Shown here in pieces: positions 36,594 through 44,753 of a stretch of DNA of 64,000 bases. Within the stretch, counting starts at the first letter, position 1; every line of letters begins with the position of its first letter. The notes below the pieces were generated by a model. It was not told where the DNA came from. It saw only the letters and a program-made list of their open reading frames with translations, and ran no database searches. Both the position numbers and the translations under genes were made by a program. Source of the DNA: Pseudooctadecabacter sp. (GTDB taxonomy: Bacteria > Pseudomonadota > Alphaproteobacteria > Rhodobacterales > Rhodobacteraceae); the NCBI RefSeq assembly GCF_020627745.1, contig NZ_JAHDGE010000006.1, positions 1 to 64,000 of the forward strand, read 5' to 3'.

Positions 36594-37210
36594 CTGCACT
36601 TGCGGTCCTGGACTATGCGTCGGTCTTTATCTTCGCACTGACCGGCGCGCTTGTCGCCAGCCGCGCCCAGCTTGATCTGGTGGGCTTTGTCTTTGTGGCC
36701 TGCCTGACGGCTGTCGGCGGCGGCACAGTACGTGATGTGATCCTCGACCGGGGTGTGTTCTGGGTGGCGGAGCCGTCTTTCATCATGGTCGCAACTGCGG
36801 CTGCGTTCTTTGTTTTCTTCACCGCCCACCTTCTGGAATCCCGCCTGAAGGCGATCTTTTGGCTGGATGCCGTGGCCCTCGCCGTAGCGGTTCCCGCCGG
36901 TGTCGCGGCGGCTTTGGGCATGAATGCACTTTGGCCGGTTGTTGTGATCATGGGGGTGGCCACGGGGTGTTTCGGCGGGCTGATGCGCGATGTTGTCTGC
37001 AACGAGGTGCCGCTGGTCCTCAAACAAGGCGAACTTTACGTGACCTGCGCGCTGGCAGGTGCCGCGTCATCGCTGGCGCTATTGTCACTGGGGCAACCTT
37101 TGGGGCTGGCGTTGATCGGCTGCGCCGCGGTGACCTTCGGGCTGCGCGCGGGGTCACTGGCGTTCGGCTGGCGGCTGCCCGTCTACAAGAGCCGCCCACC
37201 CCGCCGCTAA
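36590..37210 (+). CDS. TRIC-type (UPF0126/YicG) cation channel family membrane protein
   Basis: A 206-residue membrane protein with about seven hydrophobic segments arranged as an internal duplication. Each half carries the family motif: [19 protein letters not shown] and [19 protein letters not shown]. Relatives are trimeric potassium-permeable or glycine-related channels. The start is GTG at 36590, overlapping the rnhA stop (GTGA). Convergent with fmt. Confidence 0.9.
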   Translation: MTALAVLDYASVFIFALTGALVASRAQLDLVGFVFVACLTAVGGGTVRDVILDRGVFWVAEPSFIMVATAAAFFVFFTAHLLESRLKAIFWLDAVALAVAVPAGVAAALGMNALWPVVVIMGVATGCFGGLMRDVVCNEVPLVLKQGELYVTCALAGAASSLALLSLGQPLGLALIGCAAVTFGLRAGSLAFGWRLPVYKSRPPRR

Positions 37211-37212
37211 TA

Positions 37213-38121
37213 TCAAATGAACACTACGGGCGGCGTCCACCCTTTCAACAGGTCCGACGTGGCCGCCGCACGCTTGCCGGGCCGCTGGGCCTGCAGTATC
37301 TCCACCGCCCCCTCACCACATCCCGCGACCAACTGACCGCCTTCGATTGACGTCTGACCTGCGGACAACGGCACCTCAACAGGCAGTGCTTGCAATACTT
37401 TCAATCGCTCACCATCTGCGTCTGTCCAAGCCCCAGGAAAGGGCGACAGACCGTTGATAAGACGGGCCACCGTTGTGGCATCCGCAGACCAGTCAATCCG
37501 CGCCTCGGCCTTGTCGATCTTGTGGGCATAGGTCACGCCCTCGTCTGGCTGCGGCGTGGCGGCCAACGCGTCCAGATCCGCCAAGGCATCGACGATGGCT
37601 TTCGCCCCAAGAACGCTCAACCGGTCATGCAATGCGCCCGTTGTTTCACCGGCATCAATCGCGATCTCACGGCGCAAAAGAACATCCCCCGTGTCCAGAC
37701 CTGCATCCATCTGCATGATGCAGACGCCGGTCTGCGCATCCCCGGCCATGATCGCACGGTGAATAGGGGCCGCCCCCCGCCACCGTGGCAAAAGCGATGC
37801 GTGGATGTTCAAACACCCCCGCGCGGGCGCATCCAGAACCGCCTGCGGCAAGATCAGCCCATAGGCCACGACAACGGCGATATCCGCACCCAATGCCGCC
37901 AGCTTTGCCTGTTCGTCCGCGCCCTTCAAAGACACCGGGTGCCGCACCTCAAGCCCCAGCGCCTCAGCCCGCTGATGCACCGGCGTCGGCCGCTCCTTCT
38001 TGCCGCGCCCGGCGGGACGGGGGGGCTGGCAATAAACAGCGCAAATGTCATGGCCAGCCGCCACAAGTGCATCCAGAACCGGCACCGAAAATTCGGGCGT
38101 TCCCATAAAGATAATGCGCAT
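37213..38121 (-). CDS. fmt: Methionyl-tRNA formyltransferase
   Basis: A 302-residue Fmt starting [19 protein letters not shown], with the catalytic region [21 protein letters not shown] and the DTGDVLL loop, then a C-terminal OB-like domain. It formylates initiator Met-tRNA. An ATG five codons upstream exists, but the ATG at 38121 begins the conserved strand and has GGGGGA upstream. It follows three peptide deformylase genes, the enzymes that later remove the formyl group; a dispersed repeat (38132-38170) lies in between. Confidence 0.96.
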   Translation of the reverse strand: MRIIFMGTPEFSVPVLDALVAAGHDICAVYCQPPRPAGRGKKERPTPVHQRAEALGLEVRHPVSLKGADEQAKLAALGADIAVVVAYGLILPQAVLDAPARGCLNIHASLLPRWRGAAPIHRAIMAGDAQTGVCIMQMDAGLDTGDVLLRREIAIDAGETTGALHDRLSVLGAKAIVDALADLDALAATPQPDEGVTYAHKIDKAEARIDWSADATTVARLINGLSPFPGAWTDADGERLKVLQALPVEVPLSAGQTSIEGGQLVAGCGEGAVEILQAQRPGKRAAATSDLLKGWTPPVVFI

Positions 38122-38131
38122 CGCGTCCCCC

Positions 38132-38170
38132 TTCATCTGGCCCCCAAAAACTCCCCCCGGAGGGTCGGTC
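38132..38170 (+). repeat. Dispersed hairpin repeat, copy A (def-fmt junction)
   Basis: TTCATCTGGCC, then a short A-run, then CTCCCCCCGGAGGG with complementary ends, then TCGGTC. Near-identical copies lie at 44701-44735 and, inside cobN, 62653-62690; a diverged copy is at 57732-57763. All are in the same orientation on the plus strand. The CTCC...GGAG part can form a small hairpin. Confidence 0.8.
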
Positions 38171-38180
38171 GGCCACAGCC

Positions 38181-38678
38181 CTACCCGTTCAGTTTGCGCG
38201 CCTTTTTCAGCAACATATCCCGTTTTGTCCGGCTCAGACGGTCAAAATACATCTTGCCGTTCAAATGATCGATCTGATGCTGCACCGACGTGGCCCAAAG
38301 CCCCACAAAATCCTGCCTGTCGTAAACTCCAGCTTCATTCAGATAGCGGATTGTCACGGCGCGGGGTCGTTCAAGTCCGGCAGAGACACCGGGCAGGTTT
38401 GGCGACGCTTCTTCATGGGCGCGCAACTCGACGGAGGCGTGCAGGATCGTGGGGTTCGCCATGCGCACAGCCTGTCCGCGCTTGTCGGATGCATCGACCA
38501 CGCACACCCGCAACGGGACGCCCAATTGGGGTGCCGCAAGGCCGACACCGGGCATGGCGTCCATGGCCTCAATCATCTCATCCCACAGGGCGCGGATATC
38601 GTCTGTGATGGCGTCGACTTCGGCGGCGGGGGTGCGCAGCACTTTGGCCGGATAAGGCACGAAGGGTCTATGGGGCAT
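38181..38678 (-). CDS. Degenerate peptide deformylase homologue (likely inactive as a deformylase)
   Basis: A 165-residue Def-family protein. Motif I is intact (GVGLAAPQ, 44-51) but motif II, normally EGCLS with the metal-binding Cys, reads EASPNLPG (Ser92 at the Cys position), and motif III, normally HExDH, reads HQIDH (134-138) with Gln135 replacing the catalytic Glu. Both histidines remain. It overlaps the second def gene by 11 bases and has a good GGAGG site before the ATG at 38678. The frame is intact, so it is probably expressed and may have a non-deformylase role. Confidence 0.88.
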   Translation of the reverse strand: MPHRPFVPYPAKVLRTPAAEVDAITDDIRALWDEMIEAMDAMPGVGLAAPQLGVPLRVCVVDASDKRGQAVRMANPTILHASVELRAHEEASPNLPGVSAGLERPRAVTIRYLNEAGVYDRQDFVGLWATSVQHQIDHLNGKMYFDRLSRTKRDMLLKKARKLNG

Positions 38679-39162
38679 AGCGGGCCTCCAGATCGGCACG
38701 AGTGGGGGCAGGCTGGTGATCAAGTATGACCTTGCCATTCAAATGATCGAATTCGTGCAGGATACAGCGCGCGAGAATACCATCGAACCCCGCCTCACGG
38801 CGATCACCGGCCCGGGTACTCCAGCGCAGCTGGATGTGGTCGGGGCGCGTGACAGACACGGGCAGATCGGGGATCGACAGGCATTGCTCCGACATCTCAG
38901 AGGCCGCGTCGCTGGTCGATACAACCTCGGGATTGATGAAAACACGCGGATCGGGGGGCCCTTCCTTCCACGTCACGTCGACCACGAACACCCGCTGCAA
39001 AACACCGATTTGCGGCGCGGCGAGGCCACGACCCTTGGCGTGATACATCGTGTCTAACAGGTCCTCGATCAGGGCTGGCAGGCTTGGGTCTGCGAGGTCC
39101 ACAGGCGCGCAGACCTGCGTCAAAACGGGGTCCGGCCACATGCGGACCTCACGCTTTGCCAC
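38668..39162 (-). CDS. def: Peptide deformylase, second copy (EQCLS variant)
   Basis: A 164-residue peptide deformylase with GRGLAAPQIGV (motif I), EQCLS with Cys94 (motif II, Gln instead of the usual Gly) and HEFDH at 136-140 (motif III). All metal ligands and the catalytic Glu137 are present, so it may be active. It starts with GTG at 39162, overlapping the first def by 14 bases, and carries an upstream GGGA. Its end overlaps the degenerate third copy. Confidence 0.88.
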   Translation of the reverse strand: MAKREVRMWPDPVLTQVCAPVDLADPSLPALIEDLLDTMYHAKGRGLAAPQIGVLQRVFVVDVTWKEGPPDPRVFINPEVVSTSDAASEMSEQCLSIPDLPVSVTRPDHIQLRWSTRAGDRREAGFDGILARCILHEFDHLNGKVILDHQPAPTRADLEARYAP

Positions 39163-39676
39163 GTGCGATGTCCCGTTTCAGTTTCTGCATCTTGCGCGTG
39201 ATCATCTGACGTTTCAGCGGTTTAAGGTAGTCGATGAACAGTTTGCCATCCAGATGGTCGATCTCGTGCTGCACGCAGGTCGCCCAGAGACCGTCGAAAT
39301 CCTCCTGCACCTCTTTGCCGTCCAGATCGGTCCAGCGGACCTTGACCTGTGCGGGGCGTTCGACTTCGGCGTATTGATCGGGGATCGACAGGCATCCTTC
39401 GTCGTAAATCGACCTTGCGTCCGAAGTGGCGATAACCTCGGGGTTGATCAGGACCATCGGGCGCGGGGCCTCTCCCTCATCCTTGACGCAATCCATCACC
39501 AGCATCCGGTGCATCACGCCGACCTGCGGGGCGGCCAGACCGATGCCCGGCGCGTCATACATGGTTTCGAGCATATCATCGGCCAGCCTGCGCACCTCCG
39601 TATCAATAGAGGTCACGGGGTCGGCCTTGGCCTTCAGGCGCGGGTCGGGGTGAATAAGGATCGTGCGGCGTGTCAT
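39149..39676 (-). CDS. def: Peptide deformylase, canonical copy
   Basis: A 175-residue Def with all three standard motifs: GIGLAAPQ (44-51), EGCLS with Cys95, and HEIDH (137-141) with Glu138. It removes the formyl group from nascent N-formylmethionine proteins using Fe(II). First of three consecutive def-family genes leading to fmt. The ATG at 39676 begins MTRRTILIHPDPRL; the frame upstream is not conserved. Confidence 0.95.
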   Translation of the reverse strand: MTRRTILIHPDPRLKAKADPVTSIDTEVRRLADDMLETMYDAPGIGLAAPQVGVMHRMLVMDCVKDEGEAPRPMVLINPEVIATSDARSIYDEGCLSIPDQYAEVERPAQVKVRWTDLDGKEVQEDFDGLWATCVQHEIDHLDGKLFIDYLKPLKRQMITRKMQKLKRDIARGKA

Positions 39677-39769
39677 GGCGCCTGATGTAGGACGATCCCC
39701 GCCTGTGCGCAACACGGGTTGCACCTGCCGTCTGTGCGGCTAGCTTGGGTTACAACAAGGAGGCACCAC

Positions 39770-40939
39770 ATGAGCTTTGACACCCCCATCGACCGGCGCG
39801 GCACCCATTGTGTGAAATGGGATATGATGGAGCCGATCTACGGCGTGGATGCCAACGACGGGATCGCCATGTGGGTGGCCGATATGGAATTCCGCCCGCC
39901 GCAGTGCGTGCAAGACGCGGTCAAGGCGATGCATGATCACGGCGTCTATGGTTACTTCGGCGATGACAGCAAATATCTGGCGGCGATCCAGTGGTGGATG
40001 GACACGCGTCATGGCTGGAAGATCGAACCGGAGTGGGTGTTCACCACCCACGGGTTGGTTAACGGCACGGCCATGTGCGTCGATGCCTTCACAGCACCCG
40101 GTGATGGGGTCGTGTTGTTCACACCGGTCTACCACGCCTTCGCCAAGGTCATTAACGCCGCAGGACGTGAGGTCGTTGAATGTCAGCTGACCAATGATGG
40201 CGGGCGGTATGAATTCGACTTTGATGCCTATGACGCGCAGATGACGGGCAATGAACGCATGGTCATCCTGTGTTCGCCCCACAACCCCGGCGGCCGCGTC
40301 TGGACAAAGGGCGAATTGCGCGCGGTCGCGGCCTTTGCCAAACGGCACGACCTGATTTTGGTCAGCGACGAGATCCATCATGACCTGACATTCCCCGGTC
40401 ACAAGCACACGCCTATGGCCCATATCGACGGGATCGAAGACCGACTGATCACGATGACGGCGACCACCAAGACCTTCAACATCGCGGGCAGCCATTCGGG
40501 CAATGTCATCATCGAAGACCCCGATCTGCGCCGTCAGTTCGGCGCGCGGATGGCGGCCCTTGGCCTGTCGCCAAACTCCTTCGGGCTGTTCATGGCAGAG
40601 GCTGCCTATTCCCCCGAGGGTGCCGCGTGGGTGGATGATCTACGCGCCTATCTGGATGGAAATCGCAAGGCGTTCGATGCAGGCGTGAATGCCATTCCCG
40701 GCCTTGCCTCCATGCCGCTGGAGGCCACGTATCTGGCATGGGTGGATTTTTCTGGCACCGGCATGTCACGGGATGAATTCACCCGGCGGGTGCAGCAAGA
40801 CGCCAAGATCGCCGTCAACCATGGCCCCACCTTCGGCACCGGCGGGGATGATTTCCTGCGGTTCAACTTCGCCGCCCCGCGCGCGCAAATTGACGAGGCC
40901 GTGGCGCGGCTGGCCAAGGCATTCGGTGACTTGCAGTAG
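39770..40939 (+). CDS. MalY/PatB-type PLP-dependent C-S lyase or aminotransferase
   Basis: A 389-residue fold-type I PLP enzyme. The N-terminal CVKWDMMEPIYG and IAMWVADMEFRPP are typical of MalY/PatB proteins; SPHNPGGRVW, SDEIHHDL and the PLP lysine Lys234 in ATTKTFNIAGSHSG follow. The family includes cystathionine beta-lyases, which split sulfur amino acids to pyruvate, ammonia and a thiol. The ATG at 39770 has AAGGAGG upstream. It is divergent from the def-fmt operon. Confidence 0.9.
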   Translation: MSFDTPIDRRGTHCVKWDMMEPIYGVDANDGIAMWVADMEFRPPQCVQDAVKAMHDHGVYGYFGDDSKYLAAIQWWMDTRHGWKIEPEWVFTTHGLVNGTAMCVDAFTAPGDGVVLFTPVYHAFAKVINAAGREVVECQLTNDGGRYEFDFDAYDAQMTGNERMVILCSPHNPGGRVWTKGELRAVAAFAKRHDLILVSDEIHHDLTFPGHKHTPMAHIDGIEDRLITMTATTKTFNIAGSHSGNVIIEDPDLRRQFGARMAALGLSPNSFGLFMAEAAYSPEGAAWVDDLRAYLDGNRKAFDAGVNAIPGLASMPLEATYLAWVDFSGTGMSRDEFTRRVQQDAKIAVNHGPTFGTGGDDFLRFNFAAPRAQIDEAVARLAKAFGDLQ

Positions 40940-40942
40940 GGT

Positions 40943-41290
40943 TCAGCGGCCCAGCAACGCAATTGGCGCATCGTCAGGACGTTCGAAATCCAGCGGCGCG
41001 CCATCGGCGGCAGACGTGTTGCGTTTGAAATCGTAAATCATCTCATCGCCATCTTGGGACGCGGCCATGATCAGACACTGGCTGAGCAAACGGCTGCCAT
41101 CGTAGAGGTCCACCAAGCCGCGCAGACGTGGCGTTGTTTCAGCCTCGACCACGAACCCCTCGGACGTCATACGCAAAATGCGAAAACTGTCGCCATTCGC
41201 CTCAACCCGCAGACGCGACCGACGACGGTCAGCCTTGCGTTGTGCGGCGTGTATCTCGTTCCAGATTGAGGGCGGCAGCGATTCCAGCAT
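40943..41290 (-). CDS. Small conserved-looking protein, weak PilZ resemblance
   Basis: A 115-residue soluble protein with a basic RRRSRLRVE segment and ILRMTSEGFVVEA that loosely resembles the RxxxR and D/NxSxxG elements of PilZ c-di-GMP-binding domains; the spacing is not standard, so the domain call is weak. The C-terminus contains YDFKRNTS and PLDFERPDDAPI. It is convergent with the MalY-type gene (three bases apart) and is followed by cobM 94 bases later in its own direction, separated by an AT-rich gap without a gene. Confidence 0.65.
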   Translation of the reverse strand: MLESLPPSIWNEIHAAQRKADRRRSRLRVEANGDSFRILRMTSEGFVVEAETTPRLRGLVDLYDGSRLLSQCLIMAASQDGDEMIYDFKRNTSAADGAPLDFERPDDAPIALLGR

Positions 41291-41384
41291 GACAGTCTCC
41301 GTTCCTATGGAACCATAAATGGACCAAGGGTGGTGAACGTCAAGTTAACTTTGATCTAAGTTTTATTATGTCAAATGCTGCAGC

Positions 41385-42152
41385 CTACACTTTGGCTTTT
41401 GGCCGCAAAACATGTGGCTTTGCGGCATCGTAAAGGGCACTGTCCGGAAAGCCGTTTTCGTCCGACAAAGCAGGCCCCAGCAGGATCAGCGCCGTGCGCG
41501 TGATCTTGGCCGCACGGACCTTTTCGCGGATGTCGGTCAATGTGCCCCGAATGATCATCTGATCGGGCCAACCAACACGGTAGATCACTGCGACAGGGCA
41601 GTCTTCACCGTAATGCGGCACCAGTTGACGCTCAATCTCACGCAGGGCGCGGATGCCAAGGTGGATCGCAAGGGTCGTCCCGGTGCGGCCAAAATTTTCC
41701 AACGTTTCACCGGCAGGCATCCCCGTTGATTTCATCGACATGCGCGTCAGGACGATGGATTGCGCAACCTCTGGCACGGTTAATTCCTGCCCCAACGCTG
41801 CAGCCGCTGCGGTGTAGGCGGGAACACCGGGGATGATTTCATACGGGATACCATCCGCCTTCAACCGGCGGATCTGTTCGGCAATCGCGCCATACAGCGA
41901 TGGATCGCCGGAATGGACCCGTGCCACATCCTGCCCCTTGGCATGGGCTTTGGTGATTTCTGCATGGGTTTCATCAAGATGCATCGGGGCCGTGTCCATC
42001 ACCAGCGCACCCTCCGGCGCGATTGCAACAACATCCTCAGGCACCAGTGATCCCGCATATAGACACACCGGACAGGCCTTGATGAGGCGCGCCGCCTTGA
42101 GGGTCAAAAGCTCCGGATCGCCGGGGCCTGCGCCGATAAAATAGACGGTCAT
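41385..42152 (-). CDS. cobM: Precorrin-4 C11-methyltransferase
   Basis: A 255-residue SAM-dependent tetrapyrrole methyltransferase starting MTVYFIGAGPGDPELLTLKAARLI, with the PVCLYAGSLVPEDV stretch typical of CobM/CbiF, VHSGDPSLYGAIAEQ and IIPGVPAYTAAAAALG. It methylates C-11 in corrin ring synthesis. The start follows the cobJ stop without a gap. It is the last gene of the minus-strand cob operon. Confidence 0.95.
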   Translation of the reverse strand: MTVYFIGAGPGDPELLTLKAARLIKACPVCLYAGSLVPEDVVAIAPEGALVMDTAPMHLDETHAEITKAHAKGQDVARVHSGDPSLYGAIAEQIRRLKADGIPYEIIPGVPAYTAAAAALGQELTVPEVAQSIVLTRMSMKSTGMPAGETLENFGRTGTTLAIHLGIRALREIERQLVPHYGEDCPVAVIYRVGWPDQMIIRGTLTDIREKVRAAKITRTALILLGPALSDENGFPDSALYDAAKPHVLRPKAKV

Positions 42153-43994
42153 TCAGGAAGCCTCTTCTGGAAGGTAGGGGTCATTGCGTTTGGCAGTCAG
42201 ATCGCCATCAATCTTGCGGGCATAGCCGCGCGGGGTGAACATGCGCGGACCCTCGCCCAGTTGCGCCAGTCGCGTGTTGGACGATCCGACCAGCACCACC
42301 GTCAGCATATCGACCTCATCCACCTGCAAATCCGCAAGACGACGATAGCGCACGTGTTCCGTGGGCCGGCCGAGGTTCGTGGCCAACATGACAGGCGTGT
42401 CGACGGGGCGATGTTGCAGCAGGATATCCCGCGCTTCGGCCAGAAGCGTGCGGCGGGTTTTGGAGACGGGGTTGTAGAACGCGATGACAAAGTCACCTTC
42501 CGCCGCCGCATAAAGACGCCGTATTATGTCATCTCTCGGCGTCAAAAGATCGCTGAGAGAGATGGTGCAGAAGTCATGCCCCAAAGGCGCACCTGCCCGC
42601 GCCGCCGCCCCTTGCAGGGCGGACACACCGGGGGAGCAGACAACCTCAACCCTGCGGGCCGCGTCCGTGACCCCCTCTTCGTCGGGACCACGATCCAAAA
42701 GTTCAAACACGAGCGCGCCCATCGCGTAGATGCCCGCATCGCCCGAACAGACCAGTGCCACGTTTTTGCCCTGCCCCGCCTGTTCCAGCGCATAACGGCA
42801 ACGGGCCTCTTCCCCGCCCAATGGGAAATCGCTGCGGGTCTTCCCTGCGGCCAGCGGCCCCAAAAGATCAATATACAATCCGTAGCCCACAAGTTCTTCC
42901 GCATCTGCGACAAGTTTGGACACTTCGGGCGTACGCCAAGATGCCTGCCCCGGCCCGATCCCGACGATGGACAAGCGCCCCCGCGACCGGCCATTCAGCG
43001 CGGTAATCGGTTCGGGTGCCAATGCCAGCGCGCATGTGGTTGTTGCGGTTTTGGTCTTCGGAATGCTGAGCGTCGCATCCGCCCCCGCCGCCGCCAATGC
43101 TGCGGCCTCGGACACGCCGGGCGTTCCAACCTCGGCCAGAACCACATCTGACGGATTGGCCAGACGCGGGGCCTCGGCCTTCAATTCATCCGCCGCGAAC
43201 ACCCGCAGCGGAACGCCAAGACGTCTGGCCGCCTCAATGATCGCAGGCTCATCCGCCTTCAGATCAATGGAGGCCACACATGCGATTGCGCCGGGGGCAA
43301 TGGCATGTTGTGCCAGCACGCTTTCGATATGCTGCCACATCGTGTCGACATCCGCGTTGCGCGCACAGCCAAGGCCCAGCGTGTAAGTCTGTGGGTGATA
43401 GACCAGCGCGGTTTCGGACCCGACTGCGGGCGCGGTTGTGACATGCAAGGTGACGTCGTCACCCGCTGGCAGGTCGGTGTCGAATATCGCAGGGCCGTCC
43501 CACGTCACCCCTCCACCCGACAACAGCCGCGCCATCACCGATTTGGCGTCTGACGGGTTTTGCAAACGGTAGCCCAAGGGCGGCTCATCCAGTGCCACAC
43601 CCAGTGCCACATCGCCTGCCGTGGTGACAGCAGCGGTGCCCCCCAGCGCCTCCGAAATCTGGCGCGCCAGACGGTTGGCACCACGATGCCCGCCCAGCAA
43701 CGGCACCACAACGCCCCCATCATCGGACACGGAAATGACCGGCGGTTCGGTTGTCTTGTCAGCCAACATCGGGGCCACACCACGGATCAAAATGCCGGAG
43801 GCACAGACCCCGATAATCGGCGTTCCAGCTGCAAACAGATCGCGCGCGTGATCCAGGGCATTTGCAAAGACCGCATCCGCCACATCCACCCGACCTTCGC
43901 GGCCATGAACCGGCGCGCCCAGGGCGGCTGCAATGCGGTGTGCCGTGGCTTCGCCGGATTTCGACAAAGCAAGAATGACAGGTGTTACAGCCAC
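42153..43994 (-). CDS. cobJ: CbiG-CobJ fusion: CbiG-like protein plus precorrin-3B C17-methyltransferase
   Basis: A 613-residue fusion. Residues about 55-130 match the CbiG N-terminal domain (GILIRGVAPMLADK, SDDGGVVVPLLGGHRGANRL); about 205-327 match the CbiG C-terminal (CobE-like) domain (GLGCARNADVD, DLKADEPAIIEAARRLGVPL); 340-590 form the methyltransferase (IVGIGPGQ, LVCSGDAGIYAMG, VCSPGVSALQGAAARAGAPLGHDFC). CobJ does C17 methylation with ring contraction. CbiG opens the lactone in the anaerobic route, so its presence beside CobN is notable. Starts with GTG at 43994 and overlaps cobI by ten bases. Confidence 0.92.
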   Translation of the reverse strand: MAVTPVILALSKSGEATAHRIAAALGAPVHGREGRVDVADAVFANALDHARDLFAAGTPIIGVCASGILIRGVAPMLADKTTEPPVISVSDDGGVVVPLLGGHRGANRLARQISEALGGTAAVTTAGDVALGVALDEPPLGYRLQNPSDAKSVMARLLSGGGVTWDGPAIFDTDLPAGDDVTLHVTTAPAVGSETALVYHPQTYTLGLGCARNADVDTMWQHIESVLAQHAIAPGAIACVASIDLKADEPAIIEAARRLGVPLRVFAADELKAEAPRLANPSDVVLAEVGTPGVSEAAALAAAGADATLSIPKTKTATTTCALALAPEPITALNGRSRGRLSIVGIGPGQASWRTPEVSKLVADAEELVGYGLYIDLLGPLAAGKTRSDFPLGGEEARCRYALEQAGQGKNVALVCSGDAGIYAMGALVFELLDRGPDEEGVTDAARRVEVVCSPGVSALQGAAARAGAPLGHDFCTISLSDLLTPRDDIIRRLYAAAEGDFVIAFYNPVSKTRRTLLAEARDILLQHRPVDTPVMLATNLGRPTEHVRYRRLADLQVDEVDMLTVVLVGSSNTRLAQLGEGPRMFTPRGYARKIDGDLTAKRNDPYLPEEAS

Positions 43995-44686
43995 GGGTCG
44001 GCCCCTTTCGTCAGAAGGATCATTGAAAAATAGGGCGCCGTCTCGGGTGCCTCAGACAAGGGCAGGACAACCTGCTGCGGCAGCGTTGCCCGTTCGATAT
44101 AGGTGGCCTGAGCCGTCAGGCCGAGGGTATCAATGACCGTGCGTATCTTTGGCAAATGTCGTCCGACCTTCATAATCGCCACAGCCTCCGCCCCGGCAAT
44201 CCTGTCGCGCAACTCGGCCTCATCCATGGGACCAGGCAAGACGGTCAGCCGTTCATTGCGCGCCACAAGAGGGCGGCCGGAGACCGCAGCGCAGGCCGTG
44301 ACAGAGGTGACACCAGGGATGACCTCGACCTTGAATTCAGGTGCCAAGCGCGCGTTGATGTACATGAACGACCCATAGAAAAACGGGTCCCCTTCGCACA
44401 ACATCACCACGTCTTCACCGCTGCGCAGGACCTTTGCAATCTCGGCCGCACCGGCGTCATAAGCTATCTGCGCAGGTTCGCGGGCGACGGTCATGGGGAC
44501 ATCCAGCCGGATTTCACGCGCGTTTGCGGGGATCAGATCTGCCGCGATGGACCGCGCAAAACTGTCGCCGCCTGCAAGCGATGGATAGGCAACGGTCGAA
44601 GCTCCTTCAATCGCGCGCGCGGCTTTCAGGGTGATCAATTCCGGATCACCGGGCCCCAACCCCACGCCAATCAGCTTGCCGCTCAT
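43985..44686 (-). CDS. cobI: Precorrin-2 C20-methyltransferase
   Basis: A 233-residue methyltransferase starting MSGKLIGVGLGPGDPELITLKAARAI, with VMLCEGDPFFYGSFMYIN and VIPGVTSVTACAAVSGRPL typical of CobI/CbiL. It makes precorrin-3A. It overlaps the CbiG-CobJ gene by ten bases; a dispersed repeat fills the 67-base gap to the upstream cobL. Confidence 0.95.
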   Translation of the reverse strand: MSGKLIGVGLGPGDPELITLKAARAIEGASTVAYPSLAGGDSFARSIAADLIPANAREIRLDVPMTVAREPAQIAYDAGAAEIAKVLRSGEDVVMLCEGDPFFYGSFMYINARLAPEFKVEVIPGVTSVTACAAVSGRPLVARNERLTVLPGPMDEAELRDRIAGAEAVAIMKVGRHLPKIRTVIDTLGLTAQATYIERATLPQQVVLPLSEAPETAPYFSMILLTKGADPWL

Positions 44687-44700
44687 GACGGGTCCCCTGT

Positions 44701-44735
44701 TTCATCTGGCCCGAAAAACTCCCCCCGGAGGGCCG
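44701..44735 (+). repeat. Dispersed hairpin repeat, copy B (cobL-cobI junction)
   Basis: TTCATCTGGCCCGAAAAACT followed by CCCCCCGGAGGG, the same element as at 38132 and 62653. It occupies most of the 67-base gap between cobL and cobI, inside an otherwise overlapping operon. Confidence 0.8.
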
Positions 44736-44753
44736 TTTTGCCACATGCGCCCC

